Assembly (NCBI GenBank): GCA_947176475.1
Contig: CAMWQX010000067.1
Location: 1-6,514, forward strand
Origin: an uncultured Bacillota bacterium
Lineage (GTDB): Bacteria > Bacillota_I > Bacilli_A > RF39 > UBA660
Direction of reading: 5' to 3'
Length of the DNA stretch: 6,514 nt
Shown here: positions 1 through 6,234 of the stretch, one piece after another
How the letters are laid out: each line of letters starts with the position of its first letter
Numbering within the stretch: position 1 is the stretch's first letter
The notes under the pieces: model-generated
Told to the model about the DNA's origin: nothing
The model's database searches: none
Seen by the model: only the letters and a program-made list of their open reading frames with translations
Translations under genes and position numbers: made by a program

Positions 1-378
1 GTAACTGACTATAACCGTTATTATACCGTAACAAATGCTATTAATAAGTATTATGCCTTTGTAAATGCTAAGGAGTATGAAAGTATATATCACATCCTAG
101 ATGAGGATTATACGAAAAAGATGGGCGTTGATAAAGACACAGTTATCAACATTATAAGTGATTCTGATAAAGCCTTATCATTTAATGGCAGACTAATGTG
201 TTCAAAAGATATAGCTGAAGGAATTACAAGTTATATCATCAAAGGTGATGAAAGATATATGAATAGTTTAAATGTTAATAAAACTATTTATTATGAAGTA
301 ATCTTAGATGGAAATAAATTTCATTATTCCATTAAACCGATAGAAGAGGAATTCTTTGGAGGTAATTGTAATGGATAA
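1..378 (+). CDS. Probable VirB8/TcpC-like extracytoplasmic protein (NTF2-like), 5' end missing
   Basis: The reading frame is open from the first base of the window to a TAA at 376-378, giving 125 residues with no start visible; the internal ATG at 121 has no ribosome binding site and is not the real start. The sequence begins with a helical, Tyr-rich stretch (YYTVTNAINKYYAFVNAKEY) and ends in alternating beta-like strands (YYEVILDGNKFHYSIKPI). This helix-then-curved-sheet order is what NTF2-like domains of conjugation channel proteins such as VirB8 and Gram-positive TcpC look like. A membrane anchor, usual for that family, would lie upstream of the window. It overlaps the next gene by 8 bases and its last codons contain that gene's ribosome binding site, so the two are translationally coupled. 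The fold is inferred from pattern and context, not from a match; a generic lipoprotein or periplasmic-type domain is the alternative. Confidence 0.6.
   Translation, partial: VTDYNRYYTVTNAINKYYAFVNAKEYESIYHILDEDYTKKMGVDKDTVINIISDSDKALSFNGRLMCSKDIAEGITSYIIKGDERYMNSLNVNKTIYYEVILDGNKFHYSIKPIEEEFFGGNCNG
358..362 (+). promoter_or_regulatory. Ribosome binding site that sets the start of the second gene
   Basis: GGAGG lies 8 bases upstream of the ATG at 371, inside the end of the preceding coding region. It favours the ATG at 371 over the in-frame TTG at 356, which would add five residues and has no binding site at a useful distance. Confidence 0.75.
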
Positions 379-877
379 AGTAAAAGAAATTATTAAAGAT
401 AACCTAATTTGGATTATAATATTACTTGTTTTAGTAGCAGTAATTGTCGGTTATAGTATCTATAACTATATTGACGGTAAAGAGATATTTAACGACCCAA
501 TGGTAACAGATCACGAGAGTATTCCTTATGTCAATTATACTTATGAAGATAATGAGTATCGTGTAATCACTGTTGAAAAGTATGATGTTTTCAACAATTA
601 CTATAAAGATTTTATCAACAAAATGATTAATGATACTAAATCTTCTTGGGAATATGTAAGTGAAGATGATAAGAAAAAGCGTTTTAACAATAAATATGAA
701 GAATATGAGAAATATGTTAAATCAGTAATAACTGTCAAAACTTTAAGTAATAAGGTTGAAAAATATAAAGTTTCTAACAATACGATAACCGTTATTGACA
801 GTGAAAATAAAATGTATGAATTCAAAGAGAATGGAGTATGGAATTATAAAGTTTCATTTAAAGGTGAAGTAAGATAG
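371..877 (+). CDS. Membrane-anchored VirB8-like small protein of the secretion cluster
   Basis: This codes for 168 residues. The start at ATG 371 is chosen because of GGAGG 8 bases before it. The short N-terminus has a net positive charge (MDKVKEIIKDN), followed by one strongly hydrophobic segment at about residues 12-33 and then about 130 polar residues, so the bulk should lie outside the membrane (N-in, C-out). The outer part has a helical stretch starting at YYKDF (77-81), a charged region rich in Lys, Glu and Tyr (about 98-118), and beta-like strands near the end (KYKVSNNTITVID, NGVWNYKVSF). One anchor plus a small NTF2-like outer domain is the usual layout of VirB8-type channel proteins, and the end of the upstream protein looks similar. 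It overlaps the upstream gene by 8 bases and lies 15 bases from the hydrolase gene, so it is in the same operon. The VirB8 role is inferred from topology and context; no motif proves it. Confidence 0.65.
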   Translation: MDKVKEIIKDNLIWIIILLVLVAVIVGYSIYNYIDGKEIFNDPMVTDHESIPYVNYTYEDNEYRVITVEKYDVFNNYYKDFINKMINDTKSSWEYVSEDDKKKRFNNKYEEYEKYVKSVITVKTLSNKVEKYKVSNNTITVIDSENKMYEFKENGVWNYKVSFKGEVR

Positions 878-892
878 TAAGGAGGTAAGAGT

Positions 893-2242
893 ATGAATTT
901 AGGTAATATTGCATCTGGTGCAACTAATGCAGCTGGTTCTGCTGCTACAAATGTCGCAGGTGGAGCCGCAAGTAATGTTGCCGGCGGAGCAACCAATAAT
1001 GCCTTGAATAATGCCGCAAGTGTTGTCCCTAATATGCCTGGTGTTGGAACTAATTTATCTAATCCAGGTAACCTTGGTTCATCTCTTCCTGGCTTAGATA
1101 ATAATCTACCTGCCCAAACAGGAGGTCCATCATCAAGTGGTGGCGATATAGAACCTCCACAAAATAATGGAGGTGGAACTCCACCAAACAACGAAGATAA
1201 TTCTAACAATCAAAATGAACAAGCTCCAGAAGGACCAGCTCCAGGGACTAAAGTAGCCCCCGGAAAAGAAGTTGGTAAAGATGGACAAATAAAAGATTCA
1301 AGTACTAAAAAACTTACAACAGCCGTTGGACAAGGCGCAGCTGCTTACTTTACTGGAGGAGAATCTCTAGGTAATGACCAAATGATTAAAAACAATGCTG
1401 TAGCTGATCGAGCTATAGGTGTTGTCAGTGATGTTGTCGAAAAATCTCCAGGGGTTAAACAAATGGCTGACGAACTAGATGAAGCTGGAGTTATTGATGC
1501 GGCAACTGATGCTATGGATTTAGTTGGTGATATCAAAAATGGGGATATTGGCGGAGCAATTGAAAAAGCCAAAGATTTAAAAGAAGATAAAGCCAAAATG
1601 CAAAAACATGCCATCAAAAAAATGATGCCAATAATTATTGCAAGCGCCGCTGGTGGTTTATTATTCATTGTGCTAATTATGGGAATTGTTTCACCGATAG
1701 CCGGTGGAATAATGGACTTAACGGAAAAAATTGGAGAATTCTTTGATGCCGTTGGCGACTTTTTAGGAAATCTTTTTGGTGGAAGTGATGCCTATGACAT
1801 TCTTACTGATTTAGTCGAGGATTATGATTCCTTACCTGAAGATCGCAAGAAGATTGTAATTACTGCAGCTTCAGCATTAGGTCAAAATTATAATTGGGGT
1901 GGACATCCAAGCGGTCCAGGATATGATGGTTTCCCAACTACAGGACTTGACTGTGCCGGTTTTGTTCAATGGGTTTTATGGACCAGTTATGGCGTTAATC
2001 CCGGATATCTAACGACAAGTTCTATTTCCGATTTAATTGGAACAAAATTTCAAGAAATATCCGAATCCGAATTACAGCCAGGGGATATCGGTTTGAAATT
2101 CCGCGGATCAAAAGTCGGAGTTACTAACCACACAGGAATATACGCTGGAAATGGCAATTGGATTCATGCCGCTGGTTCAAAGCAAGGGGTTATTAATAGT
2201 AAATATAAGAATTTTACCATATTCTTGAGATATGTAGGATAA
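893..2242 (+). CDS. Membrane-spanning NlpC/P60 cell-wall hydrolase of the type IV secretion cluster
   Basis: This codes for 449 residues, starting at an ATG seven bases after a full AAGGAGG (879-885). The C-terminal third is an NlpC/P60 (C40) peptidase domain, about residues 315-449: YNWGG (333-337), the catalytic Cys354 in GLDCAGFV, the catalytic His413 in NHTGIYAG, and His425 in WIHAAG as the likely third residue. Enzymes of this family cut peptide bonds in peptidoglycan stem peptides. A single membrane segment at about 246-270 follows a basic stretch (KHAIKKMM), so residues 1-245 should be cytoplasmic and the enzyme outside. The cytoplasmic part has Ala/Gly/Asn octapeptide repeats (8-39), a Pro/Gly/Asn-rich linker (about 72-128), and a helical region (about 138-240). 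There is no signal peptide. Gram-positive conjugation systems carry such hydrolases to open the wall for the channel, which fits its place between VirB8-like and VirD4-like genes. The domain call is strong; the cytoplasmic part is unexplained. Confidence 0.9.
   Translation: MNLGNIASGATNAAGSAATNVAGGAASNVAGGATNNALNNAASVVPNMPGVGTNLSNPGNLGSSLPGLDNNLPAQTGGPSSSGGDIEPPQNNGGGTPPNNEDNSNNQNEQAPEGPAPGTKVAPGKEVGKDGQIKDSSTKKLTTAVGQGAAAYFTGGESLGNDQMIKNNAVADRAIGVVSDVVEKSPGVKQMADELDEAGVIDAATDAMDLVGDIKNGDIGGAIEKAKDLKEDKAKMQKHAIKKMMPIIIASAAGGLLFIVLIMGIVSPIAGGIMDLTEKIGEFFDAVGDFLGNLFGGSDAYDILTDLVEDYDSLPEDRKKIVITAASALGQNYNWGGHPSGPGYDGFPTTGLDCAGFVQWVLWTSYGVNPGYLTTSSISDLIGTKFQEISESELQPGDIGLKFRGSKVGVTNHTGIYAGNGNWIHAAGSKQGVINSKYKNFTIFLRYVG
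914..1009 (+). repeat. Four degenerate 24-base repeats coding Ala/Gly/Asn octapeptides
   Basis: Residues 8-39 of the hydrolase read as four units of eight: SGATNAAG, SAATNVAG, GAASNVAG and GATNNALN. At DNA level each unit is 24 bases, and synonymous positions differ between copies (for example gca, gct and gcc for Ala), so the copies are old or kept at protein level rather than freshly duplicated. Confidence 0.7.
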
Positions 2243-2245
2243 TTT

Positions 2246-2256
2246 AAGAGAGTGAT
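2246..2256 (+). promoter_or_regulatory. Ribosome binding site that sets the start of the surface protein gene
   Basis: The run AAGAGAGTGAT resembles the extended Shine-Dalgarno AAGGAGGTGAT and ends four bases before the ATG at 2261. The GTG at 2252 and ATG at 2255 lie inside it, so they are unlikely starts. The DedA-like gene at 6235 has the same GTGAT with four bases before its ATG. Confidence 0.55.
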
Positions 2257-2260
2257 GAAA

Positions 2261-2989
2261 ATGAAGAGAAAAATATTATTAACAATTGCTTTGATGATGC
2301 TCATTTTCATACCAAGTGTGAAAGCTGAGGGAAATATGAAAGTAATTTTTAATACTAGTTTTGAAGAACAAATAGATATAAATAAAATAGAAAAAATATA
2401 TATCATGATGGATGATTCAAATGAAAAAGATTATGAGATTGTCCTAGAGCGAAAAGATAACTTTCGCGTTGAGTTAAATAATATTCCATCAGGAGATGTA
2501 ATAATTAATTCTGTAACAGTCAGCCGTGATTATACCGTCGACTACGATTATGACACCATAATAACTAAAAATAATGAGGAAGAAACAGTTGTTTCTATCC
2601 TTGTCAAAAAAGTCGAGAAAGATCCAAATCGTAAGAAACCTGATGTAACGTATGAATATATTGCTGGAGTTTTAGGTTACGATCCCCTTAGCATAACAAC
2701 GACTAATCAAACTACTACTAATATGACAACTAATGCTAGTAACTCAGAAACACCTAGTGAACCAATTAATAATGATGAACCTATAGTTATCACTTCATCA
2801 AGTTCAACAACAACAACTAAAAGTGAGTCTGAATTAAAAGAAATAGAAGAAACAAAAAAAGAGGAAGAGAAGAAAGAAGAACAAACAAAAAGAAAAAGCA
2901 TTTATTTATTAATTTTGCTTGTTGTTATAGCAGCAATTCTTATCATTGGAGTGCTTGTAGGCATTAAAATTGCTAATGCTAATAAATAA
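2261..2989 (+). CDS. Surface protein of unknown function with signal peptide, Thr-rich stalk and C-terminal membrane anchor
   Basis: This codes for 242 residues from ATG 2261. Residues 1-22 form a classic signal peptide: basic MKRK, a hydrophobic core, and SVKA before a probable cut after Ala22. Residues 23-120 alternate short beta-like strands with polar turns, and LNNIPSGDVIINSVTV recalls the strand-turn pattern of Ig-like or CnaB-like surface domains. A Thr/Ser/Asn-rich stretch (about 145-187) follows, then a Lys/Glu block (about 188-212), one membrane segment (about 214-236) and a short tail, IANANK. The protein should therefore be held on the outer face by its C-terminal anchor. No LPXTG sortase signal is present. 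It lies 18 bases after the hydrolase gene and 56 before the VirD4-like gene, so it probably belongs to the same system, perhaps as a surface-exposed or contact component. I recognise no family; the Ig-like reading is a guess from pattern. Confidence 0.8.
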   Translation: MKRKILLTIALMMLIFIPSVKAEGNMKVIFNTSFEEQIDINKIEKIYIMMDDSNEKDYEIVLERKDNFRVELNNIPSGDVIINSVTVSRDYTVDYDYDTIITKNNEEETVVSILVKKVEKDPNRKKPDVTYEYIAGVLGYDPLSITTTNQTTTNMTTNASNSETPSEPINNDEPIVITSSSSTTTTKSESELKEIEETKKEEEKKEEQTKRKSIYLLILLVVIAAILIIGVLVGIKIANANK

Positions 2990-2992
2990 TAG

Positions 2993-3021
2993 TAGCAAAA
3001 AAGGATTAAATATATTATAAT
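2993..3021 (+). promoter_or_regulatory. Possible promoter for the VirD4-like gene
   Basis: A perfect TATAAT -10 box (3016-3021) lies 17 bases from a weak -35 match, TAGCAA (2993-2998, three of six bases). It sits in the 56-base gap before the VirD4-like gene, the largest gap in the cluster. In such AT-rich DNA a TATAAT can arise by chance, so this may only supplement read-through from upstream. Confidence 0.35.
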
Positions 3022-3045
3022 AACAAAAGAGAAGGAAGGGCTAAT

Positions 3046-5916
3046 ATGAAATTTAAGGTAAAACCAAAAGATATGGTAATTTTTAGTGTGTTTTGCGTTT
3101 TCTTATTATACTTCAGTGCGATTGCCGTTTTAAACGTATTAGCGCTTATGAATGATGGAGTATTCTATGGTTTTAATCCAATAGAAGCATTCTCATCTAA
3201 ATATATATTTGCAACTTTACTAGTATTCTTTGCTGTAATCATTGGAATTTTCTTTAGTGTGTCATCATCCATTTTCGAACACGAAAGTGGTTTTGGCTTT
3301 GGACTTTCCTTTGGTGAAAAAGAAGAAAAGGGATATTCAAGATGGTTAAAAGAAAAAGAAATGAAAAAAGCACCTAAAGTTTTTCGTGTTGATGTAAAAG
3401 GAGATGAAGCGGCAGCCGGTGGAGTCGTTTTAGTCAACGATGGAAAATATATGTGGGTTGATGATTCAGAAGCACACACCTTAGTTATTGGTGCTACTGG
3501 ATCTGGTAAAACAACAGCTGTAGTTGACCCTTTGACTTATAGTTTATGTAAACACGGAGAAAGTATGATCTTCACCGATCCTAAAGGTGAAATTTATAAA
3601 AACCATGCTGAATTGCTTAAGGCTCGCGGATACAAAATTATTGTCTTAAACTTCCGTAGTCCTGAACTAGGTAATGCTTGGAATCCTTTAACTTTACCAT
3701 ATAGATTATATAAAGATGGAAATGTCGATAAAGCTATCGAGTTAGTTGACGACGTTGCTCTAAATATTTTACAAGATAAAAAAGCTAGTGACCCATTTTG
3801 GGAGAAAAGTGCCAGCGACTACTTCTCTGGTTGTACTCTAGGATTACTAGAAGATGCTAAGGAAGAACAAGTTAATTTAAATGCTATCAGTTATATGACA
3901 ACTGTTGGTGAAGAAAAATTCGGTGCTGGATCAAACTATATTAAAGAATACTTTACCTTAAAAGGTGAATCATCAAGTGCTTATACGTTTGCTAGTAACA
4001 CCATAAACTCACCTAATGAAACAAAGGGTGGTATTTTAGCCGTATTCCGTCAGAAGATTCGTTTGTTTGCATCTCGTGAGCAATTATCAGAAATGCTTTC
4101 ATATTCGGACTTTAACATGCGTGATATTGGTAAAGAAAAAACTGCCGTATTCATGGTAATACATGATGAAAAGACTACATACCATGCCTTAGCAACTATA
4201 TTTATCAAACAATGTTATGAAACATTGATTGATGTTGCTCAAGAATGTGGTGGAAAATTACCGGTAAGAACAAACTTCATCCTAGATGAGTTTGCCAACA
4301 TGCCACCATTAAAAGACGTTACAACCATGGTTACTGCAGCCCGTTCAAGACAAATTAGATTTACCTTCATTATCCAAAACTTCGCCCAAATAAATGAAGT
4401 ATATGGTAAAGAAGATGCTGAAACAATTCGTTCTAACTGTGGTAACTTAATTTACATTTTAACAACAGAATTAGCTGCCTTAGAGGAAATCTCTAAACTA
4501 TGTGGTGAAGTTAAGTCTAAAAAAGATGAAAAAACGGAGAGTAAACCATTAGTAAGTGTATCTGACTTACAAAAGATGAAGATGAATGAAGTTATTATTA
4601 TTCGTACTCGTCTACACCCATTTAAAACTAAATTAGCCCCAGCTTATAGTATTGACTGGGGAGATAAAGAATTTGGGAAAGCAGAATTTACTCATCGTGA
4701 AAAAAGAGAAATTCAATTATTTGATATTAAAGAACACGTAAAATTGCGTAAAAAGAGTAAAATGATGGATTCTCTAGATCCTAAAAAGGCGACCCCTGAT
4801 TTTACTAATTTAATGAGTTCCGGTCTTAATAATGCCGGAGATCGTCCAGCGGGAATGCCTCCTAGAATTCCAACATTCGAAGAGTTTATGGCTGCAAGAA
4901 ATGGGGGAGTAAAACCAACATCGATGGGTGCCTCTCCAGTAACGAGTACTCCAACACCAAGTGGACCTCCAAAAGCAGGAATGCCTTCTTTTGATGTTGA
5001 TGATTTAGTCAAACGTATTGATGCCAAAATTGCTGAACTTGAAGCTCAAGAAAAGGCTGAAGAAGCAGCTAAAAAGGCCGGAGCAGTTCCACCTGTCTCT
5101 CAAGCACCAGCGCCTAATAGTGCACCTGTTTCTGCACCAACTAGCCCAACTACTCCAGTAAGTGAACCAAGTATAGCAAGTGCACCAACACCGACTCCAA
5201 CACCAGAGCCAGTTTCAAAACCAGAGATTAAACCAAATGAACCAATAGAACCTATATCAACTTTAGAACCTAAAAAAGAAGAATTGAATATAAGCGAGAA
5301 TTCCTTTGTAGCTAAAGAAAACCTTGTTGATTCCCAACCAAGTGGAATTGGATTTAACCCATTCAATACCCCAATGGAACCGCCAAAAAGTGAAGGTAAG
5401 TTCTTTAACCATGATGTTATTCAAGGAACTGATGAAGTTGTTGAAACTTCACCGATTGTTGCTCCAGTAATTGACAAAAAAGAACCAGTTTCCGAAGTCA
5501 AAACTGATGCAATTGAAACTTTTGCTGATCTTGTAAATCAAAAAGAGCCACCATTACCAGCAGGAAAACCAGCTATAATGGTTGAAAATCCAATAGATAC
5601 GGAAACAAAGGCTCCAGTATTACCTGATGAACCAATGATTAAGCCACCAATGGGTGATAATATGGCTTCATCATTTAATAGCAATCCTTTAAATCCAATG
5701 AGTAATCAAAGTGTACCATTTGTACCTGCTGAACCAGTTAACCAAAATGTTGATAAATCAATGCCAAGTGATATAATGAGTGAATCTCAACCTAAGGAAA
5801 CTCCTTCAGTGGATAAAGCAAGTACACAAGCATCAACTAATCCAGCCTCACCAGCAAGTGGTGCTAATAATAATGTTTCAGATGATGCTTTCTTTGATGA
5901 TTTCTTTGATGATTAA
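3046..5916 (+). CDS. VirD4/TraG-family type IV coupling ATPase with long Pro-rich C-terminal tail
   Basis: This codes for 956 residues from an ATG six bases after AAGGAAGG (3032-3039). Two membrane segments at about 11-34 and 53-75 anchor it with the ATPase inside the cell. The motor domain shows the family marks in order: Walker A GATGSGKTT (149-157), FTDPKGE (176-182), WNPL (212-215), DPFWEKSASDYF (249-260) in the all-alpha region, Walker B FILDEFANMP (411-420, with Asp414 and Glu415), and QNFAQINEVYG (444-454). Coupling proteins of this kind select substrate, DNA with relaxase or protein, and feed it to the secretion channel. The core ends near residue 570. About 385 further residues follow: a probable coiled coil (651-678), long Pro/Thr/Ser/Ala runs including PTPTPTPEP (714-722), a GFNPFNTP motif (769-776), and a terminal FFDDFFDD. 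Many VirD4-type proteins are roughly 550-700 residues, so the tail is a clear extension. A terminator follows the stop directly. The family call is secure; the substrate is unknown. Confidence 0.95.
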   Translation: MKFKVKPKDMVIFSVFCVFLLYFSAIAVLNVLALMNDGVFYGFNPIEAFSSKYIFATLLVFFAVIIGIFFSVSSSIFEHESGFGFGLSFGEKEEKGYSRWLKEKEMKKAPKVFRVDVKGDEAAAGGVVLVNDGKYMWVDDSEAHTLVIGATGSGKTTAVVDPLTYSLCKHGESMIFTDPKGEIYKNHAELLKARGYKIIVLNFRSPELGNAWNPLTLPYRLYKDGNVDKAIELVDDVALNILQDKKASDPFWEKSASDYFSGCTLGLLEDAKEEQVNLNAISYMTTVGEEKFGAGSNYIKEYFTLKGESSSAYTFASNTINSPNETKGGILAVFRQKIRLFASREQLSEMLSYSDFNMRDIGKEKTAVFMVIHDEKTTYHALATIFIKQCYETLIDVAQECGGKLPVRTNFILDEFANMPPLKDVTTMVTAARSRQIRFTFIIQNFAQINEVYGKEDAETIRSNCGNLIYILTTELAALEEISKLCGEVKSKKDEKTESKPLVSVSDLQKMKMNEVIIIRTRLHPFKTKLAPAYSIDWGDKEFGKAEFTHREKREIQLFDIKEHVKLRKKSKMMDSLDPKKATPDFTNLMSSGLNNAGDRPAGMPPRIPTFEEFMAARNGGVKPTSMGASPVTSTPTPSGPPKAGMPSFDVDDLVKRIDAKIAELEAQEKAEEAAKKAGAVPPVSQAPAPNSAPVSAPTSPTTPVSEPSIASAPTPTPTPEPVSKPEIKPNEPIEPISTLEPKKEELNISENSFVAKENLVDSQPSGIGFNPFNTPMEPPKSEGKFFNHDVIQGTDEVVETSPIVAPVIDKKEPVSEVKTDAIETFADLVNQKEPPLPAGKPAIMVENPIDTETKAPVLPDEPMIKPPMGDNMASSFNSNPLNPMSNQSVPFVPAEPVNQNVDKSMPSDIMSESQPKETPSVDKASTQASTNPASPASGANNNVSDDAFFDDFFDD
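5890..5913 (+). repeat. Perfect 12-base tandem duplication coding the terminal FFDDFFDD
   Basis: The unit ttctttgatgat occurs twice back to back, in frame, and is followed directly by the TAA stop. It codes FFDD twice, giving the coupling ATPase an acidic-aromatic C-terminus. The exact identity of the copies, synonymous positions included, suggests a recent duplication or slippage. Confidence 0.85.
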
Positions 5917-5939
5917 AAAACTCTTTCGAGAGTTTTTTT
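5915..5939 (+). terminator. Rho-independent terminator closing the secretion cluster
   Basis: The stem CTCT (5921-5924) pairs with AGAG (5929-5932) around a TTCG loop. It is extended by six A (5915-5920) pairing with the T run that follows (5933-5939). The hairpin starts inside the TAA stop of the VirD4-like gene. The A-run and T-run on both sides mean it could also stop transcripts from the opposite strand, although no minus-strand gene is seen. Confidence 0.85.
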
Positions 5940-5962
5940 GTGTCCAAAAATAATTTTAAGCA

Positions 5963-5973
5963 TATTATATAAT
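5963..5973 (+). promoter_or_regulatory. Probable -10 region of the rhodanese-like gene
   Basis: TATTAT (5963-5968) and a perfect TATAAT (5968-5973) overlap immediately before the ATG at 5974. No convincing -35 is present: TGTCCA at 5941-5946 is 16 bases from the first box with three of six matches. Since the terminator just upstream should block read-through, the gene needs its own promoter. Either box would give a transcript with little or no leader. Confidence 0.5.
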
Positions 5974-6186
5974 ATGAAAAGAATGAAAAAAGAAGATTAT
6001 CAAGGAGATGGTATTCTCATCAATTTAGATATCGAATACATTCCTTATGAAAAATTAATTTATGATACAGAAAAGTATCTAAAACGTAATAAAAAATATT
6101 ATTTTACGTGTCGTCATGGAGTAAAAAGTAAAGAAGTTGTCATGTCTTTAGAACAAAAAGGATATAATGTCACACAATTGATTTAG
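5974..6186 (+). CDS. Minimal rhodanese-like sulfurtransferase-fold protein
   Basis: This codes for 70 residues from ATG 5974, or 67 from ATG 5983. The C-terminal half fits a rhodanese domain: a strand YYFTC, the active-site loop CRHGVKS with Cys46 and a basic residue at the sixth loop position, a helix KEVVMSLEQKGY, and NVTQL. The six-residue loop starting at Cys is the type that carries sulfur as a persulfide in small single-domain rhodaneses. The N-terminal half (GDGILINLDIEYIP) only loosely matches the usual start of the fold, and the protein stops before the common GG..W end, so it is shorter than the usual domain of about 100 residues. There is no Shine-Dalgarno sequence, and a TATAAT abuts the start. 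An in-frame TTG at 5938 lies in the terminator and is not credible. It is probably a cytoplasmic housekeeping protein unrelated to the secretion genes; the sulfur acceptor is unknown. Confidence 0.7.
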   Translation: MKRMKKEDYQGDGILINLDIEYIPYEKLIYDTEKYLKRNKKYYFTCRHGVKSKEVVMSLEQKGYNVTQLI

Positions 6187-6189
6187 CAC

Positions 6190-6218
6190 TTTAAAAAAGT
6201 AAAAATATATTATATAAT
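6190..6218 (+). promoter_or_regulatory. Probable promoter of the DedA-like gene
   Basis: TTTAAA (6190-6195, four of six matches to TTGACA) and a perfect TATAAT (6213-6218) are separated by 17 bases, the optimal spacing. Transcription would start near 6225, leaving a leader of about 10 bases that includes GTGAT (6226-6230) as the ribosome binding site. Confidence 0.5.
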
Positions 6219-6234
6219 TTAGTAAGTGATAAGT

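Noticed and set aside
356..370. TTG start adding five residues to the second gene
   Set aside because: There is no binding site upstream at a useful distance, whereas ATG 371 has GGAGG eight bases before it.
844..1209. Minus-strand open frame of 121 codons opposite the hydrolase start
   Set aside because: It mirrors the Gly/Pro/Ala-rich codons of the + strand gene, has Pro/Leu-rich low-complexity content, and the opposing gene has a full ribosome binding site and a real catalytic domain.
1345..1668. Minus-strand open frame of 107 codons inside the hydrolase gene
   Set aside because: It lies wholly within a well-supported gene and shows only Ser/Ile/Ala-rich shadow sequence.
3165..3479. Minus-strand open frame within the VirD4-like gene
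   Set aside because: It is a shadow of the membrane and linker region of a certain gene, with no domain and no start signal.
4713..5366. Two minus-strand open frames opposite the Pro-rich tail
   Set aside because: CCA-rich Pro codons read as TGG/Gly/Val runs on the other strand and stay free of stops, so these are composition artefacts.
6188..6200. Small hairpin ACTTT/AAAGT after the rhodanese-like gene as a terminator
   Set aside because: It has only five weak pairs with a three-base loop and is followed by A-rich, not T-rich, sequence; it overlaps the better-supported promoter of the DedA-like gene.
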